Source: Pyrrhosoma nymphula (lineage: Eukaryota; Arthropoda; Insecta; Odonata; Coenagrionidae). From it: a stretch of 64,000 bases of DNA. The stretch's first letter is position 1, and the number at the start of each line of letters is the position of its first letter. Positions 10,115 to 21,772 of this stretch are shown piece by piece. The notes beneath the pieces were generated by a model that saw nothing but the letters and a program-made list of their open reading frames with translations, had not been told where the DNA came from and ran no database searches. The position numbers were made by a program, and so were the translations under genes. The stretch is taken from the NCBI GenBank assembly GCA_963573305.1, contig OY754339.1:8417941-8481940 (forward strand). The letters are read 5' to 3'.

Positions 10115-10832
10115 GGGCCGAATTTATAGTCGTTACCCAGCAGGCCCACAGCCCCTAGCAGGCCTCTTCGTCAAAAACGGTATTTATAGTCAAATTTCCA
10201 CCCCCAGCAGCCCCCTTAGCCTCTCCTAATTCTGGCATGCTCCACCAGGGGCCCCCTTATCGAAAAAATAACACAACAGATATAACTAAACTGACTCTAA
10301 TGAATGTGCATAGCCTTAAATTAATAATCTCGAAGATTTTGTGTTAATAAAACAACGGTGAGATTTACTCTTAATCGATAAATATCTGATGTGACGCCAG
10401 ACTCATTCCAAGGATGTTCATATTCACTCGCAGCACATTTTTTCCCACAATTTCTTCTTCTTGTGGCAGGAAACTGCGTCCGTTTTCTTACTTTCCACTA
10501 TATCTTTATGCTTCTGCGCCAGGTCACACAAAATCTTCTCCTCCACACCGTTGAAGCTATTTGCATGTCGAGCGGCCATCTTAACAGTTTTCATGCTGCG
10601 TCTGGCTCTTTAGTTATCCGTATCCATGGTGATCACGAGCGTCATCACTGAAACATTTGAGCTAGGAATTCCATTTCCCGCCGTTTTGTAGTCCTTAGAT
10701 ATCAGATATAACCCCCAACCATCCCCTACCTAGCAGCTCCCTTAATTTTGACTATAAGATGCGCAATTTAAGGGGCCTGCTGGGTAGGGGGTGGATAAGG
10801 GGACTGCTATGTAATGACTATAAATACGGCCC
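10115..10832 (-). mobile_element. Non-autonomous PIF/Harbinger-like transposon
   Basis: Left end GGGCCGAATTTATAGTCGTT and right end (reverse complement) GGGCCGTATTTATAGTCATT form terminal inverted repeats. They are flanked by TAA (10112-10114) and TAA (10833-10835), the 3-bp TWA target duplication of PIF/Harbinger. The interior carries a Myb/SANT-like ORF relic on the minus strand, the typical second gene of Harbinger elements. At 718 bp the element has no room for the DDE transposase, so it would depend on proteins from elsewhere. Confidence 0.8.
10424..10594 (-). pseudogene. Myb/SANT-like DNA-binding ORF relic of the Harbinger-like element
   Basis: From the ATG at 10594 a 56-codon minus frame runs to TGA at 10424. 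Residues about 17-54 (VEEKILCDLAQKHKDIVESK, then KTDAVSCHKKKKLWEKMC) match the helix pattern of the Myb/SANT-like domain of Harbinger accessory proteins (EEKxxLxxLxxKHKxIIExKKTDAxxxxxKxxxWEKI). After the stop a +1 frame continues YEHPWNES, which looks like the next segment, so a single-base frameshift is likely. In intact elements this protein binds transposon ends and brings the transposase to the nucleus. This copy holds only the first part of the domain. Confidence 0.6.
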
Positions 10833-10835
10833 TAA

Positions 10836-13800
10836 TTCTGCAATATTTACTTTGTACTTCTTGAAGTGGGTTTACTCTGGCAAGGTTATTGCGAATTTTG
10901 ATTGCAGCAAGCGACCTTTGACGTAAATTACTCGTGTAAACGCTCTTTAAGTCCATACGCAGAACTTTAAAAAGCTTCGGCAAGTCGCTTGCGTCTCGCT
11001 GCCCATGTAAACAGCCAGCCATCTGTCTCCGCACTAACTTGTGAATATTTTTTCGTCCGAGTGAAATTCCCCGCAAGCTCTTGTAGAAGAAACTTGAGAG
11101 CCTGCGCGACTTTTCGAATGTGGTATATTTTATGACTCGGGGAAAATCTCACAGAAACTGCCTTAAGAAGGTGTTGTGACCTCTTTTAGTCGAGTTAATA
11201 GATAATGGTATCCGGAAGTATTAAACGGATCACCTCAACATCACCCAGCCTTAAATTATGGCAGAGAAGAGACATTCTCATAGATTTGTGAAAAAGAGAA
11301 CTAGAAATGTTTGGGGAGGTCACTAATTAATAAAATGTAGAAGATAGTCCCAGAAATGGAGTTTAGGTTTTATAATCGACATATTTGTATTATCCTCGAG
11401 GACGTGAGTACTATGAAATCGGTTTTCCACGCGGTAATAATGCTCAACAGCCGTCACACAATATGCATAAGACCAAATTTTATGACTTTCGAGCCAATTC
11501 TTTTGATAGCCTCAACTCACTGCAGAACTTCCTTTCAATTTCCATAACACCTCCGTGAAAACCTAGCTGCTCGCGATCTAATTCCGGTATTCTGCTTCGT
11601 TTGGCATTCCAAAGGCCAGACGCGTACTCTAGGTAGGGCTTAGCAAGTGAAGAATAGCATCGCTCTTTCTTATCGAATTTCTCTATTATTCTTTAAAAAA
11701 TGCTATATTTTTTTACTCGACAACATTCTTCTCGATTAGGTATGTTTACTCCAAGACAGGTCCTGAGTAGGTAATTGTGATGCTTAAATATTTGATGGAA
11801 AAAATGTTGACCATTTATTTTTGTAAATTCTGTCCTATGTCTCTGGTTTATTTTTTCTTCCCAAACAAACGACGGCCTAGCATTTTTTAGTTCCAGCTGC
11901 ACGCTATTAGTTCTCTTTCTGGCGTTTGGATTTTCTAACGCTTATTTTCGCCGTTGGCGCTCGCCGACAGTCAACTTAGGCTTAGTTCTTGATCACCGCG
12001 TTGGTGACTCTGTAGTCGATTTAAACATCCGTGTGTAGAACACACTGATTTAATTAATAATATATTTAACCTAATTACGTATTTAATTATAAGTGTGTGT
12101 AGACGGGGCACTGGTAAATGATAATTGATACATTTTAAACACTTTCCATGATTCAACTGTTTTCCATGATTCCATCTTACCAAGATCTTGCCGTAGTTGC
12201 GTTCCCACTATTATAGAAGTTACCCGGGTTGACGAATTCCTTGGTTAGGTCAACCCGGGTAAGATGATCTACTCTGGCAGGCGCTTACGAGCGTTTCCAT
12301 TTCTAACATTACGCGGGTGGAGGATTACAGTAGGAGGAATGTTAGTAGTGGACACGAGGCATTATCGGCATTTTATGGCGTTACGGTAGGGGTATATTAA
12401 GGGCCTGGGGGAAACTGTAAGGAGGAGAAAGGTGGACCAAGGGTGTTTGAGAAGAGGATAACTGGCTCTCCGGCGTTAATTTCACTTCATTTGCTCCTGC
12501 CTCCCCTCCATATCCCCCCCTTTCGGGGATCCAGACAAGGCTATCACCCTCTTCCCAATCAGGGCACCCCTTTTATCACCCTCTTCCCCTCATGCCTCTG
12601 CGCCTTGAAGTGTGTAATTGTTTTCATAATCTTCCCCATCCAATTTCGCACTTGATTGGACGTATAAAGACCCTCGTCTACGGAAAGACAGAAGAAAAAA
12701 TTAGCCTGAAAAAGACAGCCAAGGGGGGGCGAAGGGATGATGATAGGAGGGAAGGGTCTGGCGGAAGGATTTATTTTTACCGAATGCCTTTAAAATAAAA
12801 AAATAGAAATATGGCGGCAGGGTTGACGCACCTGAGCGCGCTCTCGATAAAACGGCCCAGTTTGAATTCCCTAATCTCCGATTGAGGACGTCAAACCTTT
12901 ACCTCTGTGTGTATATATGTGTGTGTATTTTTATGCGGGGCATTCCTGTGACGAAAAGGATGAGGTAAGTCCCCGTGTTAACAGAGATTGATAAACGTCA
13001 CTAGGGGTGAGGGGTGGGGGGCAGAGGAAAGGGATTAAGGGTTGATTGATGATGCTCGGGACAACGGGGGACGGGAAATTGTTGCCCTGCCCTCCACAGC
13101 CGCGCACCTGTTTTATAACTCTCTTTTTTGCCCACTGTATGTTTCATAGGATTTACTCGCCGTGGTTTTGTACGTTTTATTTTCGCCGTCCCAGAATAAA
13201 TGAATTTAAATCAACGTCGTGTTACATTAGATTTTTAATCATGTAACATTATACATTCATAAATTTGTTTTTGCCTTTTATGGTCGTTATCAACATAACG
13301 TTCAAGTGTGTGATTTTTTAAAAATATTTACCCCTTAATTTAACTGAGTATATAGCACATGTTGGTTTAGATTTTTTCAATACCGACTGTTATAAATATT
13401 AATCTATACTTAATCATTGATTATTACTGTAATCTCAATGGCTAAATTTAATGTTTGGTGATGGATGAACATTACGTTAATCTTTTGAGGTTGGGAGTAC
13501 ATTGAGAGTGTAGCGTCATCATCACTCTAATAGCGTACTCAAAGATATCCTGATTTTTTTTAAAGAATATAGATAGATATTTGCTTATCAGCGGGAGAAC
13601 TTACACCCTATTGGTTTAATGGCAAGCAAAATGGCACTATTAATTCGCTGCTAAGGTATTTATTGCGCAAAACATACAGTGACTGGTTTCAGAAAAAGTT
13701 TCTGTCCCTTCAATTAATTTTTTAATCTTGTAAAACGTATTGAACTGCTTTTTTTTTTTAGTCTTCCAAAATTCTACTCGTAAAATTTCCTCTTGCTCCT

Positions 13801-15660
13801 TATTGGCATTATCCATATGACTTAGGGATTCCCGGAAGGCTCTTTGCTTACAATGTGGTCCCGTAACTAGAAATAAATTTATAGCAAACTATGAAACATA
13901 TTCATTCGCACCTAAAATTGCAATTCATGGGGTTACGAGTAACATTTTTGACTAAGAAAAAAAGACCACCGTAATTTGCTTCTTGTGAAAAAAATAGTAA
14001 TCTAGAGTGTGTAATTTATTAAGCTGAAGGTGTAGATATAAGAGTAGAAGGCGGCGGTGAATACCTATGCATTACTCTTAACTGTGGACTTTTCATGAGG
14101 AAAACACATGAAAAGTTCTTGCTGCGATTATTAAAAGAGACAGAATTATTAACTGAATCGCGGTTTTAAAAATCAATGTGCGCTGGAAAGATATTATTTC
14201 GTTATATTCGAGGAGCGTTGGGTATACAATGCAGATATTTATTCGTGAATTGAATGGAGTTTGCAGAAAATCCGCCAGTATCGTCAAAAAAACACGACTA
14301 TTGGAAATTTGGGATTTAAGTCGCTATAAATGATAAAGTCACTCGCTAGTTTCAAATTAAAGTACGTCGCTTATGTAGATCGTCCAAGGTTTTAGACAGC
14401 GCAGAAGTACAAACAGCGTCGCACTTGATCTAGACTTGACTAAAAATAGTATCTATTTGCTCGTCTGTAAGTGAAGCCAATTTCGTTTGAGCTTCCGATT
14501 TATTTGGGTCTACAATAATATAATTCGTTTTAACCTCAAATTTTTGCAATGCGAATTCATCTGGTAGCATTAATCTGGAGAGGTAGCTTCGATTACGTAA
14601 AGGCTCCCTCAACCTGCCCTGCCCTCCAGATAGTCACGTGACGTCCTCTGCTCGCTCTTCGGAGTTTTTTAACGAAGCGTGCGGATTCACTGTGTATTCT
14701 TAAATTCAATTTACGAATTAAATCTGTCAGTTCCGGACCCCAGACGCTCGCAACGCCCACGGGATGAGGGCTAACTAGAGTGAAATAAAACCCCTTTCAC
14801 TTTTTTCTCTTCAATGAAGGGGCGAAAATATTTCCGTGTGTTATTTCCCCGACGTAAGTACGCAAGCTCTCTGGGAGTTCGAATGCCATTCCCTTCAATT
14901 AATGCTGTAACTGTAACCATTGTGGTCGTCTTTTTCCTACCCAGGCATACAGAGCCATGATAGCTACTGAAATCCTCTGCAATGAGCTCTTAATAACCCT
15001 CAATATATTGTTGACTGTTCGCCTCCTTCTTGTGTACGTGAAAGGAAGGGATATGTAATGGCGCATTGCTCCGTGTAAAACATTTATCAAAGAATATTTT
15101 CGGTTGTGAAATATCGACCCGGTGCTTAAAAATACGTAAAAGGTCCTAAAATGCATCGTCGCTACGCTCGCAGAACTGAAAGTCAGCTATTCCAATGAAT
15201 GTTCATGTAAAACAGGTCTTTTGAATACAATACCTTGAAGTATAATGGATTTGTGCAGTACTATATAATTGCAGGAAAAATAGTGGGAAAAGTCCCTTGG
15301 AGGTAGGCCAAGGGATACATCCTCATCAACTGGTATTCTGCCTACTGGCAAGTCCCAAACACCAAAGCCTTCTCCGATTCGTCCTGTCCCGGGGGCCTCT
15401 TCCTTGGTTTCCTTATAATTTCTTCTTATCTTCACTTCGTCTGTCATTTGGAGCCTTCTTCTTCTTCTTCTCTTTTCTCCCTCCACTGTTCCCTCGACTG
15501 CTGTATTTAAAATTCCCTTCCCTTTTAATATTAATATTTATTCAATTTTTTAATATTTATTCAATTTGTTCTAGGAACTAGTCCTGTGGAACATACATCA
15601 ATTTATTATACAATTTATTCAATGGACAACCACAAACAACCATGCCCTGGGAAGTGGGAA
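10836..15660. other. Long stretch without a recognised gene
   Basis: No coding gene is supported over about 4.8 kb. Things seen: a perfect 14-bp inverted repeat TTACCCGGGTTGAC (12220-12233 and 12249-12262, 15-base loop); a mixed G-rich region at 12300-12800; short open frames such as 14430-14612 (minus, 60 codons, ending DEQIDTIFSQV), which look protein-like but match nothing I recognise. Confidence 0.55.
12220..12262. repeat. Perfect 14-bp inverted repeat
   Basis: TTACCCGGGTTGAC at 12220-12233 is repeated as its exact complement at 12249-12262, separated by 15 bases. It is too short to assign, but it could be the remains of a small foldback insertion. Confidence 0.7.
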
Positions 15661-15666
15661 AATCCT

Positions 15667-15758
15667 CCCCAGGCGGGATTCGAACCCGCGACCTTTGGGA
15701 TAACAGGCGAGGACGTTACCCCGCCGCCACCGAGGCCGGCGGGGTAACGTCCTCGCCT
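15667..15758 (-). repeat. tRNA-like SINE head with an embedded perfect palindrome
   Basis: Minus strand: GGCCTCGGTGGCGGCGGGGT (A-box region), then a B box GGTCGCGGGTTCGAATCCCG and a CCTGGGGAGGA tail leading into SINE body sequence toward 15600. The A-box side is duplicated in inverted form: 15705-15726 and 15737-15758 are exact 22-bp complements around a 10-base loop. This suggests a head-to-head rearrangement of the SINE or a template switch during its insertion. Lack of a good acceptor stem argues against a working tRNA. Confidence 0.65.
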
Positions 15759-16829
15759 AATTATTTTTATTTTTATATCTGCTTCTGCTTCCCTTTTAAG
15801 GTGGTTCCACCGTAAAATGACTTTAAATGTCATTTTATTCATATTATGTCTACTTGTAAAAAAACTTGTCCTCTATCTGATATGAACTGTAGTGTTTTCT
15901 TTCTTAGATTAAAACACCAACTTCCAATGAGTATACTAATTTATTTCTCCGGGAATACAAGTGGTAGAGTTCCGAGGTGCCGTGTTGCGAGCATGTTGAC
16001 TACTCCCCGCGCCGTGCCGAAGATCGCCCTTTTATATTACTCCGTCGACCTTGGGGAACTCTCTCGAGGGAATCGGGGAATCTTCTCGAACTCTCGACTG
16101 GCACATGGTACTGAAACACCGTCAGGCGACCTCGGGAACTTTCTCGAAGCCATCGCCGGCATATGACAATACAACATGAACAAAAAACTGGACAACACCT
16201 TTCCACGCTATTTTATTCTATAATTGAACTTGAATATAAATTGTGTTCAGTGGGGGAATGAGAGAAACACGAGGAAAAATAGTATTTTTCCAAAAAATAT
16301 AAATGTCATTTTTGCGGAAAACTATTTATATGAAGGAAATAATCCAGAGAAATTGAATAAAAATGTAATATAGGCATCTTACCACCATATTCTTTTAGTT
16401 ATTAGGGAATTACTGCCGTAATTGAAGTCAAAATGCGGTAACTCGTAGGAAATGGCGCTGCAGTCGGCTCCTATGGCTGGAAAAAAGTGCTCATTTAAAA
16501 TACATTCGTGGAATAATCTGCATTTTTTCTACTTTACTTTCTACTTTTCTACTTACCTGATGGTTTTCTGTAGGTAACGCATTGCATCAGTGAAAGCAGG
16601 ATTTTTTGGACAAAATATTATAAATGTGGAATTTAGTATTTGTATTGACTCGTACATTCGCGGCGGAACCTCCTTAAAATGTGTCCCATTCAGTTTCCCG
16701 TTCTCTTCTGTATTGTTTTAAGTAGTGTTCTCTCCTCCCACCACTCTTCCCAGCACCACCTCCTCATTTATTTTCATCTATCCACCCATTTCTTACTCTC
16801 TCCCTAGCCTCCTCCTCCACACCCACATC
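15759..16829. other. No recognised gene
   Basis: AT-rich sequence. A 106-codon plus frame (15846-16166) and a 68-codon antisense frame (16000-16206) overlap in a locally GC-richer patch (about 15960-16170) with repeated TCGAGGGAA/TCTCGAA motifs. Neither has a domain I recognise. Confidence 0.5.
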
Positions 16830-17370
16830 TCAAAAAGCATTGATCCTATCCTTCTTCTCTCTCCTTCCCAATGTCCACGTTTCGCATCCATACAGCATAA
16901 CACTCCACGCATAACATTTCACCAGCCTCTTCCTCAGTTCTAGGTCCATACCACTGCATAAGACATTTCTCTTCTTATTTAAAGCTTCTTCTCCCATAGC
17001 TTTTCTTGACTTAATCTCTACCTCACTCTTCCAATCTTCCGTCAGCATGCTCCCCAGATATATATATACCTTCTAACATGCTCTATTCTTCCCTCGTTTG
17101 TCATAACATTCACATTTCCTCCATCATTAACTCTCATAACTTTCGTTTTCTCAACACTTATTTTCATTCCATAGTCTTTCATTCCTTCCTCTAAACTTTT
17201 TATCATACCTTGAAGTGCCTGGTTGTCATCGGCTAAGATCACCATATCGTCAGCGAATCTGATGATTTTTATCGCGGAGTTCGCGGCGTTTTTCGTTGGA
17301 CTCCAGATTCGTTTGAGTTGCCGGCGTTTCTTTCCGTCGCTTGGGTGTTCCTTTTCCTTTTTATCCATCC
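16830..17370 (-). pseudogene. Non-LTR retrotransposon reverse transcriptase fragment
   Basis: Minus strand, in two frames. About 17368-17100: NSAIKIIRFADDMVILADDN, the RT catalytic FADD box, followed by GMIKSLEEGMKDYGMKISVE, then KTKVM, the standard downstream thumb sequence. About 17048-16835: LNKKRNVLCSGMDLELRKRL, then VKCYAWSVMLYGCETWTL, the conserved C-terminal segment of RTE/CR1-like LINE proteins. A frameshift lies near 17050. The 5' half of the RT and the endonuclease were not found. The family is clear, the exact clade is not. Confidence 0.8.
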
Positions 17371-18276
17371 ATCTCCTTAACTTCCCCCTTATCCCTGTCT
17401 TTCTCTTCCTTTTCGTGGTTCTCGATGATGAGACGAGACTCGCGACACTTGGTATGAGTGTAAGTCGCTGAGAGAATTACGACAAGGAGATTCCTGTCCT
17501 TTTTGTCCTATCCTTCTCGTCCGAGTGCAGGCGGACGTTTCCCTTTCCTCTACCTGTGCTGGCGCACACCCCATTTCCTTTGTTTTACACCCGATCCATT
17601 ACGCACTTTGTCCCCCACAACACCTGACCCCGCCCAGAGATAGTTGGGAGACCGAGACATGTGTCTACGCGGTACTCTGTAAGCTACGTTAAGTGTATTA
17701 TGTGGCAAGGGAAGAGTCCACACGAGGCATGCACTAACCGTCAAACACAGTTGAAATGTTACTAACTAGTGCAGTGAAATTGCCTTGTGCTAAATTATGT
17801 TACGTGCGCGAAATAATAATAGCAATAATATAATTTTTACTGTTCACAGATTTACATCCGATATGAAAAATTGGCATGAATCACATTTGAGCTCAAAATA
17901 CATATAAATTTAGTGCGCAAAGCACCAATTTGAGAAAAAACTATTGCAATTTAGTGAACAACAAAAACCAACATGCCAAATGAATGGAATAAATATCAGA
18001 AACAAAACACAATATAAAATATGGAATACGAAGCAAGTTCACACTATGAATTAAATATCAGCAGGATTAAATATTTTGATATTACAATTTTGAAATAAAT
18101 AAGAATGGAAAATATACCACAATAGTACATCCCATACATGATTATAAAGCATTGAAATGAGTGAATACGGCTTATTGAGGGAAAGTTAGGTACGAATATA
18201 ATTTCCTTTCGAATTGGGGCAGCGATGGGGAATATTTGATTGATTTAGGTAGGTAGTTGTAGTAGTAGTAAAGGGA
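17371..18276. other. No recognised gene
   Basis: Sequence upstream (minus-strand sense) of the RT fragment. It may include more of the same decayed LINE (to about 17580), but no motif supports this. The rest is AT-rich and featureless. Confidence 0.5.
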
Positions 18277-18284
18277 CTGCACAT

Positions 18285-21200
18285 TAGGGTGGGCCGAAAA
18301 ACACGAAAGTTTCCGAATCGAATCGTAATAGCGCGGAAAAGTTGTTACTCGTCACCCTGATCACAAAGAAAGAAAAATTTTCGAAATCGGACCATGACTT
18401 CCAGTCGCACATCTCGTTCGAAATTTTGAAAAATCGAAAAAAATATGACTTTTTTAGGGATTTTTTAAATGAGTTACAGTGATTGGATTACGTTCAAAAT
18501 CGGTATGTGGCCTCTTCTTAAGAATCTATGTCTTAAATAAATATGTAACACCCCTTATCTCCTTCTTTTAAGGGGAGGGGGAGTCGCTCATCGCGTTCAA
18601 ATTATCGAAAAATCGTAAAAAACATGACTTTTTTCGGAATTTTCTCTTTATGAGTTACAGTGATCGGATTGCGTTCAAAATCGGTATGTGGCCTCTTGTA
18701 AACGTCCTTTGTCTTTTAAGAAAGATATAATTCCCGTACCCCCCTTCTTTTATGGGGGAGGGGAGGGACATGTATCGTAAAAATGAGTGCCCATACGGTA
18801 GGCCTACGCTTATTTTTGAAAATTGGTTTTTCTTTTGATTTCGTCCCTTCAAAATAGTTGTTTTGGCGAGAATACAAATACATTTCAGGCTGGTTGATGT
18901 GCGACTACCCATAGCCGTGCCTAAGGGGTCAAAGTGCAGGTGCACTAGAATAAGCGGATTTTGATGCCAGACACACGTCTTTACAGTAATTCGCTGATTG
19001 TAGAGCTCCGCAGGGGCGAAAATTTTAACCATTTTTCCGTATTTTGAAGCCATCACGGAGTAATATTAGTTATTACTCCGCACCGGCCTAGCCGCTGCGC
19101 CGTGCACTTGGCTGACGGTCGCCGCTACGCTGGCATCCGTGCCGAGCTCTGAGCGCTCCCCCCTCTGTCCCCACCCCTTATTTCTCTTTGTACTTCCTCG
19201 TGCACTTTTGAGGGTAAATAAATGTTCAAGATTATCTGATTACCTGGATGTGTTTAATAAACATATTTGAAGATACAACGAGTAAGTACACAATTCGGTT
19301 CCGGTCTCTTGATGTAGATTGTGTGTCATACTTATGAATTAATGTTGACTTTTTGATGTCAGGTAGGGACTTCCGGTAGGAATCTACGGATATGAGCAAG
19401 TGTTGAAAGGCGTCCTCTTTTTGTGTTATTGTTCTGTTGAAATCGGACATAAGTTTTACGCCTCGCCCCGCATGATCATTAACCACTCTAAGGTAAGTAG
19501 CAATTTGCTGTCCCATTTTTTAATCCTCTCTTTCAGCCCATTCAGTCACAGGGTAATCTTAAAAACTCTTGACTAATTCCTAGTATTTGGAAAATCTGAC
19601 GGAGCTTGTTGTGGCTAAGTCACCAAGTGTTATATTGGGAACATCCCTCAACTGCACCTGTCTCTTCTTCAGCGACTCCTCTTAACCTTCATTATTGAGA
19701 ATACCGGTGGCAACATGCGTTTTGTCTTCTTCAGTGAGTTTCTCATCAACCATTCCTCACTGCTCTCCTCTGATCATCCTTCTTCATCTTTAAATGTACA
19801 CCCCCGATAACTCCTAACCTCGGTCCGCGTTGATCACACAAGAAAAGTATTTATTCCTTCCAAGCCTTTTTTCTGCTTCTTTAGTTGCATCATTTGCCTT
19901 TTTTTCCAGCTGTTCCATTGTATCATTTTTGCTCAAGTCAAACAGAGTCTAGCGTACTCTGAAAATTTTCTTTCCTAACCATCGCGGCTGCACTTGGCGG
20001 TTTATTAGTGGAGGTATTCTTATGAAGATTCCGCCATTCCTGATAAAGCGACTCAAATTTGTCAATAACCCGAATGTCTTGGATACGGGAAATACGGGAT
20101 AGTTTTGTTCCACAGATCAACAACTTCTTTCATTGCAATCCAAGCTGCGTCCCGGACGTCATGATTTTTTCTTATGTAATAAAAAAACACACACAGTACC
20201 TCACATATTGTTGGAAGCGTTGATAATACTTAAAGCTCCACAGATTCTTTTCCAACAAGGTCAATCACAGCTCCACTCCGCATCCACGCCATTGTGTAAA
20301 CAAACTGTTTCACTTGAAATAGATTTCTACGCAAGCCACACACTTGCAAGGGAAACACCTCACTGAAATTCTTTGGCCAAAAGAGAAGAGACTGCGATTC
20401 TTTTATTCTATATATTCACTATGTCAACGCAGAGAAACATAGGACTGCCGATAATTTAACCCCATCCCACAGGGCTCAAATGAATATCTTGGAAGGATAA
20501 CAGGAGATACCAAAATGATTACAAAGCAATGCTTTAATATGCATCGTATCACTATAGACCAAGTTAGCAGTTTTGTATCAAACCACTTCACCAAAACACA
20601 TTCATAAGATAGCAGAACTATCAGGTTATTAGCTTTTCGGTGTTTGTTCAGAGTGAAAAGAACGCTGTGCGCTCCAGAGTGAGTTTAGGAATTTGTAACT
20701 CCTAGATTTCGTCAAAAAACACAAAGAAATATTTTGCCCCTGCGGAACTCTACAATCAGCGAATTACTGTAAAGACGTGTGTCTGGCATCGAAATCCGCT
20801 TATTCTAGTGCACCTGCACTTTGACCCCTTAGGCACGGCTATGGGTAGTCGCACATCAACCAGCCTGAAATGTATTTGTATTCTCGCCAAAACAACTATT
20901 TTGAAGGGACGAAATCAAAAGAAAAACCAATTTTCAAAAATAAGCGTAGGCCTACCGTATGGGCACTCATTTTTACGATACATGTCCCTCCCCTCCCCCA
21001 TAAAAGAAGGGGGGAACGGGAATTATATCTTTCTTAAAAGACGAATTTTGAACGTAATCCGATCACTGTAACTCATAAAGAGAAAATTCCGAAAAAAGTC
21101 ATGTTTTTTACGATTTTTCGATAATTTGAACGCGATGAGCGACTCCCCCTCCCCTTAAAAGAAGGAGAAAAGGGGTGTTACATATTTATTTAAGACAGAG

Positions 21201-21442
21201 GTTCTTAAGAAGAGGCCACATTCCGATTTTGAACGTAATCCAATCACTGTAACTTATTTTAAAAAATCCCTAAAAAAGTCATATTTTTTTCGATTTTTCA
21301 AAATTTCGAACGAGATGTGCGACCGGAAGACATGGTCCGATTTCAAAAATTTTTCTTTCTTTGTGATCAGGGTGACGAATAACAACTTTTCCGCGCTATT
21401 ACGATTCGATTCGGAAACTTTCGTGTTTTTCGGCCCACCCTA
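18285..21442. mobile_element. DNA transposon with ~0.7-kb terminal inverted repeats and perfect 8-bp target duplication
   Basis: The ends are TAGGGTGGGCCGAAAAACAC and its complement, flanked on both sides by CTGCACAT (18277-18284 and 21443-21450). The inverted repeats extend with high identity to about 19025 on the left and inward to about 20730 on the right. The end TAGGG fits the hAT consensus YARNG and the 8-bp duplication fits hAT or P. Such long inverted repeats are unusual for hAT. The ~1.7-kb core carries broken minus-strand reading frames of unknown family. Intact target duplications suggest a fairly recent insertion, while the frameshifted core suggests that the source was already defective. 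Confidence 0.85.
19232..20123 (-). pseudogene. Broken ORF(s) in the core of the long-inverted-repeat element
   Basis: Minus-strand frame 20123-19938 encodes about 61 codons including VIDKFESLYQEWRNLHKN. After a frameshift near 19945 it continues LFDLSKNDTMEQLEKKANDA, then TKEAEKRLGRNKYFSCV, before a stop near 19805. A separate 94-codon frame covers 19516-19232 (GRGVKLMSDFNRTITQKEDA). The composition is that of a real, mostly helical protein. The position between the inverted repeats suggests a transposase or accessory protein, but I do not recognise hAT, P or other catalytic motifs. Confidence 0.4.
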
Positions 21443-21713
21443 CTGCACATGTAATATGATTGATGAGCATCATACAAGGCATGAACATCAGCATACAAGA
21501 CATTTACTCATAGGCATAGAGGGGTAGACACAACACTCTTACATCACGGGGATCATTTTACAGTGTTGCGTCATGCAAACGTGGAAATTAACAAAAATTA
21601 GAGTCACTTAAATCATAGTATTAATTATCATCCCATTCATAGATTGAAAACATAAGAAAATAAATGTTATAGAATAAAATAGAATAGATATACAAAAAGG
21701 GAGTGAAATACGT

Positions 21714-21772
21714 CATGAAAAACCATTTGGCTCGATCAGGATCCCGGTCAAGCCAAATGATTTTGTCATGGC
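21714..21772. repeat. Imperfect ~59-bp palindrome
   Basis: CATGAAAAACCATTTGGCTC on the left is mirrored by GCCAAATGATTTTGTCATGG on the right, around GATCAGGATCCCGGTC. It resembles the short hairpins found at Penelope-like termini but has no GAAACC motif. Confidence 0.5.

Noticed and set aside
18655..19056. 133-codon minus frame, with a shorter mirror frame at 20808-21071 plus
   Set aside because: Both lie in the two arms of the long inverted repeat and are mirror copies of non-coding terminal sequence. No domain is visible.
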